Source: Myoxocephalus aenaeus (lineage: Eukaryota; Chordata; Actinopteri; Perciformes; Cottidae). From it: a stretch of DNA of 64,000 nt. Position numbers and translations under genes: made by a program. The stretch spans positions 2,017,001 to 2,081,000 of the forward strand of contig JBAMJR010000015.1 of the NCBI GenBank assembly GCA_038501785.1. Direction: 5' to 3'. The notes under the pieces are model-generated. The model was given only the letters and a program-made list of their open reading frames with translations. It was not told the DNA's origin and did no database searches. Positions 16,825-27,048 of this stretch are shown one piece after another (position 1 is the stretch's first letter; each line of letters begins with the position of its first letter).

Positions 16825-17712
16825 CTGAGGGAAGAAGTAAAAAGGCATCAAGCACACGTCGACACAACACATTTCACACACATTCCCATACACTTGCATT
16901 TACCTTTGTCAAACTTTCTCGCTCGAAATGGCAAATGTACCTTTATCCAAACACAAAGGGTCTTATCCGATCTTCTGACCCTGAAACTTATTCGAAATTT
17001 ACGGTAAAACTGATTTTTTCATATTTGCAAAGATGTTAACCGCACAATTAAAAACTAACATACATGCTACAAAGCACATTTGTGACAGGTTTGACGATAT
17101 TCACGCAGGCAGAGGACCAGCATCCGATTTACCCAGAGCAGAATCTGGCAGTCTGGCTTAAGCTACTTTAATCTATTTTATTGAGTCTCCTTTAGTGACA
17201 GTTACCCATTCTGTTTATGCCCCTGGCTTTTATTGTGAAAGGTAAGAACAGAAGGAGTGGACCTGGCTGGCATGCCCTGCCTTGGTCTAGGTTGAAAGTG
17301 TAATAAAGTTCGCTGACTTATCCTATCCTCTGTGTTGTTATGTTGTTAAAATCCTCCTAAGTACTATAGTGTATGTTCTTTTGATTATGTCCGTTCCGCA
17401 CAACGTTATTGGTTTCTGCCCTTATTTGCGACGCTAAAGCGCATACAAATTAGTTCTGTGTGAGAGTGCTCATGTTTGGGAAAAATATATTGAGGCGCGA
17501 ATAAAGATTTTAGTTTGTAACTAAAAAAACTGAAAAAGGAGCTTAAAATAGATTTACTGACAGTTTGTTCACCTTGTCTATTATCCCCCAAAAACCTGTG
17601 TTATTTTCTTATTTTAAGTTTAGATAGATGACTACTGGCCAATCCCTGTTTATGCAGGAAGTTTTTTTTTTTTTTTTATAATTAAGCTCTGAGGACAGTT
17701 CTTTCAAAACAT

Positions 17713-17754
<42 letters not shown>

Positions 17755-17762
17755 CGGCTGAC
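16825..17762 (-). other. fgfr3: fgfr3 intron 14
   Basis: 938 bp. Contains a CA microsatellite (17724-17752) that is read as GT in the pre-mRNA and lies immediately downstream of the exon 14 donor. Otherwise unremarkable. Confidence 0.85.
17724..17752. repeat. (CA)n microsatellite next to exon 14 donor
   Basis: 29-bp CA repeat, GU in the transcript, starting about 10 nt after the exon 14 donor. Confidence 0.97.
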
Positions 17763-17953
17763 CTTCTGTGAGGCGAGGTACTCCATGCCTCGGGCGACCT
17801 GGTAGGCGCAGGACACCAGGTCTTTGAAGGTGAGCTGCTCGTCTGGGATTTTACAGGTGTCGAAGGAGTAGTCCATGCCCGGTGGCCGTCGCGCCCGCAG
17901 GTACTCCCTCAGGTTGCATTTGGAGGCGTACTCCACCAGGACGTACAGAGGAC
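17763..17953 (-). CDS. fgfr3: fgfr3 exon 14: kinase hinge and kinase insert
   Basis: A 191-nt exon: GPLYVLVEYASKCNLREYL, then RARRPPGMDYSFDTCKIP (kinase insert), then EQLTFKDLVSCAYQVARGM and EYLASQK. The gatekeeper valine is in VLVEY. DYSFDTCK is an FGFR3 signature. The hinge reads SKCNLREYL, with Cys where the family has Gly. Acceptor GTGTTGTAG; the donor GTCAGC is non-consensus at +3, and a GT microsatellite begins a few nucleotides later. Confidence 0.97.
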
Positions 17954-18038
17954 CTACAACACAGAGCAGAGTGTCACTTCCAGCACACGGCTTCACCACA
18001 GAGCTAATCATCTCCTCCGTGATGCACCGAGGCCTCAC

Positions 18039-18149
18039 CGTCCTGCGTGCACGCTCCGAGCAGGTTGATAATGTTTTTGTGTTTTCCAATCATCTTCATC
18101 ATCTCCATCTCTGACACCAGGTCCGACAAATCTTTGTCCGTAGCGTCAT
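18039..18149 (-). CDS. fgfr3: fgfr3 exon 13: kinase alpha-C helix
   Basis: A 111-nt exon encoding the alpha-C helix and the following strands: DDATDKDLSDLVSEMEMMK, then MIGKHKNIINLLGACTQDG. It contains the alpha-C glutamate that pairs with the catalytic lysine. The Asn in HKNIINLL equivalent to human N540, part of the molecular brake, is conserved. Acceptor TTGTCCTTAG; donor GTGAGGC. Only 85 nt of intron separate it from the next exon. Confidence 0.97.
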
Positions 18150-18749
18150 CTAAGGACAAATAAAAGAGAGTGTTGATGTTGTGTGCATCGAGGGGAGGAA
18201 TGCAGGGTGAGAGGAAAGACTTTGCGAGACACAAGATGAGACAAACCGAATTATGATGTGTACAGGAATGCGTTTGAAAAACAGAGAGAGAAAGACACAA
18301 TACTGCTGATTTCCGTCAGGGAAATCTCAGAGTGCAGCACCACGGCTGTCACAAGCCATGTTTCCATTCAACTGTGAAGCAATTTTCAAGCAAACTTTTG
18401 AAATGTCATCCAAAAAAAAGAATTGGCACGTTTCCATCGACTGGTTTGGAGCGAATACGGTGAGCTAAAGTGCAGTTAGGCTATGCACAGTTGTAATCTG
18501 CCAGTTAACACAGCAGAAGAAGAAGAAGTAGAGGACGCCAACAGTCATGTGTGTTCAATGTTTGCTATGTCAGAATTTTATCAGCAAAAGGTCCACGATC
18601 CATTTATTTTTGACAAAATCTGAGACCTTTCCATACAGCTTTCCTGATATGATACTTCAAAAATAAGCATAAAAACACACAAATGGAAACACGGCTACTG
18701 TCGAGGTTGTGTATTCACTTGTGAAGCGCTGCCCACAACAATCGCTCAC
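18150..18749 (-). other. fgfr3: fgfr3 intron 12
   Basis: 600 bp, more than half of which is the MITE at 18354-18696. Confidence 0.85.
18354..18696. mobile_element. MITE with AGCC(A/G)TGTTTCCATT inverted ends
   Basis: A 343-bp segment whose ends are inverted repeats: AGCCATGTTTCCATT on the left and AATGGAAACACGGCT on the right (14 of 15 match). An internal GTTTCCATCGACTGGTTTGG block and a GAAGAAGAAGAAG tract recall MITEs common in fish. No coding capacity. The target duplication is unclear, so the superfamily is left open. Confidence 0.72.
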
Positions 18750-18871
18750 CTTTCAGCATTTTCACGGCAACGTCGAGAGGCTTGTTGGGCTTCTCCTTGT
18801 CGATGCCGATGGCCTCGGCCATCACCACCTGACCGAAGCAGCCCTCGCCCAGAGGTTTACCCAGAGTCAGC
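18750..18871 (-). CDS. fgfr3: fgfr3 exon 12: kinase N-lobe, glycine loop and catalytic Lys
   Basis: A 122-nt kinase exon. It reads LTLGKPLGEGCFGQVVMAEA, then IGIDKEKPNKPLDVAVKML. The nucleotide-binding glycine loop GEGCFGQV and the ATP-anchoring lysine in VAVK are intact. Acceptor GTGTTTCAG; donor GTGAGCG. Confidence 0.97.
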
Positions 18872-19181
18872 CTGAAACACAAGCGAGACAGTCTCAGAGC
18901 TGTGATTTCTTTTAAGTGGGGATGAGTGTTTTTTTTGCCTATCTCTATCGTGTCTGATGTGATTGTCAAGTACAATAAACATGGAGGGAAGGTGTCATTG
19001 TGACCTTGATGTTTTCAGAGCACATAACGTTACAAGGACAAGAGCACAGTATCTGTCAACTCTGAAATATGTTGCTTGGCAGCGTGAAGAAAAAAAAAAA
19101 GCCACAGCGCACCATGTTTTGTCTCTGACAGGCGTTTAGACAGCAATGATGAATGTAGATCCGTGGAAGTATTTGTCTCAC
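18872..19181 (-). other. fgfr3: fgfr3 intron 11
   Basis: 310 bp; nothing recognised. Confidence 0.85.
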
Positions 19182-19327
19182 CGTGTCCGAGGAAACTCCC
19201 ATTTGGGGTCGGAGGGCAGCTCCAGCTCCGAGACGTTAGCCAGCATCGGCCCGTCGCTGGATGACAGGCGGGCGATCCGGACTAATGGGGTGTTGGAGTT
19301 CATGGAGGAGTTAGAATCCAAGGACAC
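19182..19327 (-). CDS. fgfr3: fgfr3 exon 11: juxtamembrane region
   Basis: A 146-nt exon encoding the cytoplasmic juxtamembrane region, the FRS2 docking zone in this family. It reads VSLDSNSSMNSNTPLVRIA, then RLSSSDGPMLANVSELELP, then SDPKWEFPRTR. PLVRIARLSS is the FGFR3-type form. Acceptor ACTCAAGCAG; donor GTGAGAC. The upstream exon lacks a second GT donor six nucleotides downstream, so no VT insertion is expected. Confidence 0.96.
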
Positions 19328-22300
19328 CTGCTTGAGTTAAAAAATAAACTGTTATAGACTCTGAAGAAGGACGAGGTGATGTGTGATTATACAAGCAGAC
19401 AGGAGGAAAGAGAGGAAACACAACATGACCTTTGACCCAACACAGAACACTTTCTCAAATTCTGCTCTAATCAAGTTGGAATCTAATCTTTGGCTGGATA
19501 ATAGTTTTTACAGAAAACAAAAAAACTAAAATGTTCATCCGTCAGAGTGAGATTTAGTCAACATAATCAAAAACCTCCTCAGTTTATATTGAAATATGTT
19601 TTGTAATTATCTTAAAGTTAAAATGGTTAAAACTCCCCTTCCTCAAAAAAGATGTTAGTCTAATTGATTTTAAATGTCAAGGCCAGAAACCCAGAAATTG
19701 AAAAAAAAAGTACACGTAATTAAAAGTGCTGCAAATGTTTTACAGCTCCGTTTTTTAGAGAACGTCGTTTTGGATATAAATACTTCCAGGTTAACCTCGG
19801 TTTGAACTTCTCATGTAAAAACAACATTTAAGGATTGCATAAATGACTGAATAACTTCACAATGTTTTTTTGGCAGCGACAGACTGCAAACATCACACGT
19901 CTCGAGACCAATGTCGGAGCTCTTTCATCAGCTCGGAGTTTCTCTGGGAAAAAAAACCAGCGAGACTTCTGACGGTGACTTTTACAAACAGCCGGCCTGT
20001 GGCTGTGCACAGGAGGAAGCGGGCGCTAACAAAGACGAATGAAGGAGGGAGCAGAGGTGGGCGAGCGCGTGGCGAGGTGGGATGGACGTCTCTATCCATC
20101 AGTGAGCTCCGTCTCCAGACTGGCTTGACATCCTCCCACCATTTATCTGCCTGCTGCGGGCGAGCTGATGGCTCCGGCCCTGCGTTTGATGGATCTGTTA
20201 GTCTCTGCCAGCTCGGGCCCCTTCAGGTGGGGTCTTCAAACAAATGTCCACTTACCAGATTTCCCTCCAAAAACTTCTTGACCGCAGGAAAATGAAAATA
20301 AAAAGTAGTGAAGCTTTAAAAAAAAAAAAAAAATGTCTCGACCACAATTTCGGAGGGCATGAAAAGTAATATCTGATAGAACATGCCAGGGGGTTTATGG
20401 GAGATTTACTCAGTTATGAAAAAGAAAGGAGAGAACTGGGAGATTAGCTTTACAAAAGCGAAGCAAAGATTACAGAAAAATGCAATAAGATCTTTCCCTG
20501 CACTACCTTATAAGAGCATGTATATGAAGGTAGCAGAATAGAAAAGATTTAGAGGCTCCAATTAGAGCATCTTTCAAAAGATGAAGTTTCTACCTCATAG
20601 AACCTGACAAGGCTGCTTTTATGTAACAAGGACTTAGAGAAATCACTCATCTGCATTTCACACCCATTCAGATTATCTTTGTAACCGCAGTGCAATTCGC
20701 AAATATGGAAGAAATTCTGAGTCACCTCTATTGCAAGAAACCTAAAGAACGAGAGCCCCACTGTACTGCCTGAGGAATATATAACACGGGGAAGCGATGA
20801 GAAAGGAGAAAAGAAAGTGTTTGGATGAGAGTAACGGGGAGTGAACAGGGGAGAAGATGAGGGTGAAGGTCTATTAATTAGTGTGGAGAGGGAAAGCCTG
20901 CAAAAGAAACTGGCCCTGTTTAAGAAATCCTTTTCCCTTCTTGGACATGTCTGATTCTCGTTCCTGGTTGGACTCTGACATGTCCTGGTCAAGCCTCTGA
21001 TTGATGTCGAGTCAAATATTTGCTCCTACCAGTCTAAAGAGCAATCTTGCAACAACAAAAAAATACATAATTCCTACCACTTAATCTACAAATTAAACAT
21101 ACGTTTTCATCTGATAAACATACCTTTAAGATATCAAATCAAGTGTATAAATGATGATCCTCCAGAATCCTTAGATCTGGATCTAGATCGAATCAGAATG
21201 TTTGTTTTCATAGCTTCATGTTCAGCAGACACACGTGAGAGTGGGATGAATCTTCTCATCTGATGCTTGGCAAGAAAGTGAGCCTATTCCTTTATTCTTT
21301 GTTTTCAGTGTATTTCCTATTTTGGTCTCGAGTAGGACTCATTCTTGTCCTGGTCTGTATTCTGTTTGGACTTGGTCTAGAGTTGGACTTGGACCTTGAC
21401 CGCCGACGTTTGTCTCGATCGCGGCGCCCTGAGAGACAATGACGTAAAGCGCTGTGCAGACCGCAGACTGCAGCGATGCAGCTGCTCCACTTTGTGTTTC
21501 TCTCCAAACAGTTGAGTGGGCGAGTGTGCGTTGCAGAGAGTGAAATCTAAAACTAACACTGACAGTCACAGGAGGGCATAAATATCCCAGAGCTGAATCC
21601 GCTCCAAGATAAATGTGAACACATGTCACCAGCGTGACGCCTTCCAGCGTCCGCACAACGTCATCAACACCGCTGGACGGAGAGAGATCCACCACAGATA
21701 GACGGACATTAACTCACTCTATTTATTCACACTCTTAGCTTGCGTAAGTCCGATCCTGCGAGCAATTCTTCTTTGAAAGTTGAAAAGACAGATATTGCAA
21801 ATGCACACTCTTCTGCAGTTTTCTCAAAATTACACTATTTTTCCACGACTCTCCTTTACTAATTCAGGGTGCTTCCGTGAGCTAATAATGTTTACTCCTT
21901 CCCTGACCGTTGAGGTAGTTTTTTAAAGTAATCAAAATTCTGCTGCAGTTCAGTTTGCAGGAAAAGCAGCATACTGAAGGCAGCATCTGATTCAATGAAT
22001 GTGTTAACCAAGTTTCTGATATGTTTTTTCCCTCGATGTTCTATGTTTTCCCAGAAACTTCTGTATAGTTTGCTGAAAAGTTGGTGAATTAACAAAAACT
22101 AATTAATAGTTTGGTAGCAAAAGACCCTCATGGATTACTGGTTATTATTTTCTTCTGTTTTCTAGCAGGTCATATCATGTTTTCAGCATGATTATGACAT
22201 TAATTTAACTGCATCATCTGCATCATATTTAACCAACGTTACCCGTATATATAATGCTAGAAGCTAAACTAAACAGACAGGCAGAGAGAGGAAGAGGGGG

Positions 22301-22339
22301 GAAAGTGCTCATACGAATCTTGTATCTACTTTCTGTTAC
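19328..22339 (-). other. fgfr3: fgfr3 intron 10
   Basis: 3012 bp between the transmembrane and juxtamembrane exons. No repeat family or additional exon recognised; open frames here lack protein-family features. Confidence 0.7.
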
Positions 22340-22512
22340 CTGTCTCTTGAGGGGGAACTTTGACAGTTTCTGCACGGGCGGCTGTGGCAGCGTCTTCTGC
22401 GTCGTCATCCTCATGCGGCAAAGGACGACGATGACCACGGCGAGGATGAAGAGCACGCAGCCCGTCACGTAGATGAGGATGTCGGCGTAGTAGTCCTCTT
22501 TCTCCGGGCTCA
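22340..22512 (-). CDS. fgfr3: fgfr3 exon 10: transmembrane segment
   Basis: A 173-nt exon encoding the extracellular juxtamembrane stub (VSPEKEDYY), one hydrophobic helix (ADILIYVTGCVLFILAVVIV, continuing VLC) and the stop-transfer basic segment (RMRMTTQK), then LPQPPVQKLSKFPLKRQ. Acceptor CCCAAAGCAG; donor GTAACA. The exon is about 30 nt shorter than my recollection of the human one because the extracellular stub is short. The helix keeps the Tyr equivalent to human Y373 but differs at several positions mutated in human disease (see findings). Confidence 0.95.
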
Positions 22513-23104
22513 CTGCTTTGGGACGAGGAGGTCACACACACAAATTGTTCGTTCGAAATACAATAACCATGATAGTTATCATGTTATTCATACTTTTCCA
22601 TTAATAACATTTCTTCTCAATAATTGAAAAGAAGCTTTGCTCAGTAGCACATTTCACCTGAACAGATTCTCGGAAGCAGTTTTCTATGGAATAACAGAAA
22701 CACATCAGAAAGTAATCAGCCTATAGTTTTATCCTGCAGCAGGTAATTGCACCTGAGATATGCTCCTCCTCAGGGAGGTAATTATTGTGTGAACACAGAA
22801 CACAAAAGATTCTTTAAATTGCCTTGTAGCCTTGAGACATTTAAACAGAGGATCTGCTCTGATTAAAAAACGTCTTTCAATGGAGGCTAGATTGCATGTT
22901 CGGCTCGTCAAATTAAAAGGGGAGATGACACCGCTGCAGCACACTTAAAACCTGTTAACAAGTAACAATCTATGGTAATTAGGTTTGAAAATTAACGTTA
23001 ACGATTGTGCTACTGAGCAACAAAAAATTACAGTTTCAATCATAGTTTGGAAATGGAAATGGACAACAAGAGTTGAAGGACCCGCAGAGAAGAGAGGAAT
23101 ATAC
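22513..23104 (-). other. fgfr3: fgfr3 intron 9
   Basis: 592 bp between exon IIIc and the transmembrane exon; nothing recognised. Confidence 0.8.
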
Positions 23105-23249
23105 CTGGAAGCACCGTCAGCCAGGCAGAGTGGTAAGCATAGCCGATAGAGTTCCCTGCCAGACAAGTGTACTCGCCCGCATCCTCAAAAGACACATTGG
23201 TCAAGAAGAGAACCTCTAGCTCCTTATCTGTAGTGTTAATACCGGCCGT
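23105..23249 (-). CDS. fgfr3: fgfr3 exon 9: IgIIIc, alternative second half of IgIII
   Basis: A 145-nt alternative exon for the mesenchymal-type IIIc isoform. It begins TAGINTTDKELEVLFL, then TNVSFEDAGEYTCLAGNS, then IGYAYHSAWLTVLP. TAG.NTTDKELEVL and EYTCLAGNSIG are hallmark IIIc sequence. Asn sequons are NTT and NVS. Acceptor CATCCTCCACAG; donor GTATAT. It ends in phase 1 and joins to the transmembrane exon as V-L-P-V-S-P. Confidence 0.96.
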
Positions 23250-25052
23250 CTGTGGAGGATGAGAGGGGGAAAGATGGAGGGAGAAAATAAAGAGAGAGAG
23301 AGAAGAGATATCATGAGCCTAAAAGCTCCTTAGAGGAAACACCAAATAGACCCTGTAGGAAAGGACAGGAGTGAGGATTTATAGGACGGATTTTCTTCTG
23401 CTGACAGTGGCGACGCCGACACCTGAAAACACCCAAAGCATCACCTTCACCGCGCTGCGAAAGAAGCCTGCTGGTTCAATCTAAAACCACACGCAACCCA
23501 GAAAGCTGTCACGCTGCAAAACCTCCTTATCAGTCAGTTTAACTGCTACTGAGTCCCAATAGTGAAAAAGTTTCCTGTCAATTTGTTTCAAGAATTTGCT
23601 CAAATTCATTTTCTTGATTCTAGTGTGGCAACCTGCCTTATACAGTCTTTCTTCAAGATACTGTCACTAATGTAGAAAATACTGAATTATACTGAAAACA
23701 GGTTGATATATTCTCACATCGATTTCAGATTTTATCACTTATTTTAGTGCTCAGAAATAGACAAAAATGACTTGATAAGATGTATATTTTTGCAGCGGAC
23801 ATTCCATTTTGTATGTAAATATGCAGTATGAGCAATCTGGTGGTGAGCGCTTAACGGTGAAAAAGTTGATCGTGGAATGTGGGACACTTTGCACGCCTCA
23901 ATGTTCGCCATGTTGTCTACGCAGTGGAAAGGGCAGGACATTTCTGTTTGTAATGGCCATGTTTGATTTGAGACAACATTACCATAAATTTGCACACTTG
24001 ACGAGTAAGTGCATAGTGTAGGCAGTGTACTACATGTAAGTGTACTAACGGAAGTATAGGATTTGAGATACAGCATTAGAGTTTTCTCTCGGTTGCTGCT
24101 ACAACATGCAAGTTTAAATTAAACCAGCATTTACCAAACGCCAAAGCAAAGCAGATCCCTTCACCATTATTTTTAGACCTCTCAAAAGCTTTTCAGTTTT
24201 CAGCTTCAAACTTTGATTTAGGATGTTGTTCTGAAACATTTTTGTAGTGGTCTATTTGTATCTTTAGTTTTTAGGGGTGCCTCAAGGAACTATTCTGGGC
24301 CCACTACTTTCAAGAACTATTCATGATTTGTACATGTTTTATGAAGATTTTAGTTCCCTAATGCAAGATGTTTGAAACCATTTTTCAGTATGTTTTCCAA
24401 ACCTTATTAGAAACACAAAGACGGTATTCAGTATTATAAAGAGAAAGACTTACAAAATACTTTATAATACTTTGCAGCGTGGCTGCTAAATAACCTTGAA
24501 ATTACCCAGAAAAGGGCATCACTGCAGTTGTGGCTTTTCCCCTTTGACTAATGGTGGGTGTGATGACCAGTGGGGGAGTTTCCCAGTGTCTGATGTGGCT
24601 CGGTAGGGGGTGGGCGACTCTCCTTCCCAAGGCCTCAGTAATGAACAGTGACATCCAGACCCAGTCATGAATCAGAGCCCTGCAGAATGCTTTCATATAA
24701 AAGCACATTAATACAGCTGGAGAATGCACTCCCGGTGAAATCAATATGGTTTGGTCAGTGGGGTTTTTACGTGGGCTTTTCTGTGCGGTGTGTGTGATGG
24801 TGGTTTGTGGGAGAGAGAAGCTTTTGAAGTTGTCTCAGTAATTAAAGGGTGCAATATTGTGTTTGTTATTGATCTTTAAGGAAGACAAAAGTGGCACTGC
24901 GTGTTACAATGGATGATAGCAACTAGTAACAGAATGTGAGAATAAGCCAGTGAGCCAATCAAACCCACAACCAAGAGGAGCCCCGCAGAGAGGAGACACA
25001 GTAGAGGATCAAATGTGGTGAAGGCGGCAGTCGCCTGGAGCTCAGGATTTAC
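23250..25052 (-). other. fgfr3: fgfr3 intron between IIIb and IIIc
   Basis: 1803 bp. Carries a degraded LINE reverse-transcriptase fragment on the opposite strand (24140-24345) and one TGCATG motif in the sense strand (plus 24105-24110). Confidence 0.8.
24140..24345 (+). pseudogene. LINE reverse transcriptase fragment (L2/Rex-like), degraded
   Basis: In different plus-strand frames the sequence reads LFLDLSKAF (around 24165-24195) and GVPQGTILGPLL (around 24274-24310), followed by TIHDLY. These match the DLSKAFD and GVPQGSILGPLLF blocks of non-LTR reverse transcriptases. Frames shift and stop between the blocks, so it is a dead remnant. It is antisense to fgfr3. The clade is inferred from motif style only. 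Confidence 0.78.
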
Positions 25053-25197
25053 CTGGTTTGTGTATCTTAAGCCAGAAAGCGTTTTCCGACTTGCCTACAA
25101 AGTTTGAGGCGCGACACCAGTACTTCCCAGCATTTCTCTCTGTCACGTTGGACAGTTTCAACTTACTGTGGGCCTCTGTGTGTTTACTGACAACACT
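25053..25197 (-). CDS. fgfr3: fgfr3 exon 8: IgIIIb, alternative second half of IgIII
   Basis: A 145-nt alternative exon giving the epithelial-type IIIb ligand specificity in this family. It starts SVVSKHTEAHSKLKLSNVT, then ERNAGKYWCRASNFVGKSEN, then AFWLKIHKP. The second IgIII cysteine sits in YWC, and RASNF and AFWL are typical of IIIb exons. Acceptor CCCTTTACAG; donor GTAAATCC. Length is 1 mod 3, the same as IIIc, so using either preserves frame while using both or neither breaks it. It lies between IIIa and IIIc in the canonical order. No stop or splice defect is visible. Confidence 0.93.
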
Positions 25198-25887
25198 CTG
25201 TAAAGGGAAAATTGAGAGGCAGTGAGGCCTTTGCAGCGAATTCCTGAAAGATCACATGTACAGAACACACGCACATATTCCATTTGCAGAACTTTCATGA
25301 GTCTAAAAGTATTGCTAATTTACATGAAACACCTGGACAGTGAACACACACACGCACAATAAAGCAGCCTGTCTGTTTGAGATTAAAAGCATTACAACGC
25401 CAAACCTGTCAAATCCGACACACACACACACACCATACTGTATATTGTAGTCTATTGGGAGATTAAAGGCATTACAGCGTGTCAATCTTCTCAAAGTGTG
25501 TGCGCTGCCGTGCATAAACACACACAAACACATCGCTTGTGGCAGGCTCTCCAGCAGAGAAACTGCAGATGAATAATTAAACGGGCCAAGCGCATAAAGG
25601 AGCAAACATATCATGTTTTATGGTTGCTTAATGAACATCTACGGCTCGGCCCCAGACGCCTCCCCTCTCCCTCCCCACGCCGGGGTGAGACGCTCATCAT
25701 TAACCGTTTTTCCAGGCATCAAAAGAGCAATTTAGGCATTTCTCAAAACAAAAAACATAGATCTTGCATGACCCCCACACAGGAGACGTCACAGAGAGTC
25801 TGAATGAACTGTGGTGGGACCAGAGAGAGGCAAACAGATTTCAGTAAATACTGCTTCAATTATGTGGTAGTTGAAAATAGAGCGTAG

Positions 25888-25889
<2 letters not shown>

Positions 25890-25986
<97 letters not shown>

Positions 25987-26000
25987 CTCTCCTCTCTCTC

Positions 26001-26068
<68 letters not shown>
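25890..26068. repeat. (CT)n tract, about 180 bp
   Basis: Near-pure CT repeat with a few CC interruptions; GA in the fgfr3 sense strand. It lies about 700 bp upstream of exon IIIb in transcription order. Confidence 0.98.
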
Positions 26069-26071
<3 letters not shown>

Positions 26072-26337
26072 AAAGTGGTGACGGAAATCGGATCTCAAAA
26101 ACATTTCTGTGACGGTTCCAACCGCTCAAATGAAACGTTGTTACATTATGTGAAAGCTAGAGCATGCAAATGGTTAAATAAACACAGAGAGAGAGAGATG
26201 TCAAAAGGGTTGTGACTTCTTAGACCCCTGCAATAAACTTGTTTACTAATTATTTACTAATAAATACATAAGAGTAACATCAATCTTCTCATCTTACTCT
26301 TGTCAGGAAAGTCAAACTGTCAAACTATTCCTTCATG

Positions 26338-26393
26338 TTGTGATGGTTCCTCTAGTGTTACCCTAACACTAGAGGACACATTACCATCACACC
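26338..26393. repeat. imperfect inverted repeat / hairpin
   Basis: Perfect 12-bp arms CCTCTAGTGTTA (26349-26360) and TAACACTAGAGG (26364-26375) around a CCC loop. They are extended after a small asymmetric gap by TGTGATGGT on the left and ACCATCACA on the right. Confidence 0.9.
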
Positions 26394-27019
26394 TTCAGTG
26401 GTTTCCCCTACATGTTTACATTTGTGCCAACTGTTCACAGTATGAATATATTCTATTTTCTGCCTGATAAACAATTAAAAAAAAATTATAAAGCTCGTTA
26501 CAGAATCCATCAGTGAGGCACTGAGTGTCCCCCGTGCTCACGAAGGTTATTAATTAAGGCTTCAGCTGCAAAAATAATCCAACATGGATGCAGCCAGCTG
26601 TGGAGGAGAGAGCCAGAGAACTCTCCTACCTTAATGATATCATTATGTATTAACTCACCGCTGAATAAAGTAGAGCTAAGTCTGAAAGCCTCAAATCCAT
26701 CACAAGAAATAGATGAAGGCAGCAATGTTAGATTATCTTTGTTCTGTCTCCTGCCACTCTTCTTCTTCTTTCATTTTCCGTCTCTCCCTTCTCCCTTCTC
26801 CCATTTCTTTCTCGTTCCCTGCGTTTGTCTCCTGGCCTCTCTCTCACCCCCTCCCACTCATTCTTGAAGCCTCTCGCCCTCCATATTTACCCACCACTCT
26901 GTCACACACACACTCTCTCTCTCTCACTCTCTCTCTCTCCCTGCTGACTTTGCCCTTCCTTGTGTTCCTCCACTCATTTTTTCCATGGCTTTTTTGTGTG
27001 CCTCTTCCCTCTCTACTAC

Positions 27020-27048
27020 TCCTCCTCCTCCTCCTCCTCCTCCTCCTC
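27020..27048. repeat. (CTC)n microsatellite
   Basis: Trinucleotide repeat of about 29 bp within a longer pyrimidine-rich stretch. Confidence 0.95.

Noticed and set aside
20549..20992. 147-codon minus-strand frame in intron 10
   Set aside because: No homology that I recognise, Ser/Phe-rich from pyrimidine-rich sequence, and no suitable splice phases to neighbouring fgfr3 exons.
24105..26168. TGCATG (Rbfox-type) motifs in the introns around IIIb (plus CATGCA at 24105-24110 and 26163-26168)
   Set aside because: Two hexamers in about 5 kb is near the chance expectation; no conservation evidence available.
25860..26215. CRISPR-like array from periodic CTCT interruptions
   Set aside because: It is a simple dinucleotide tract without distinct repeats and spacers, in vertebrate DNA.
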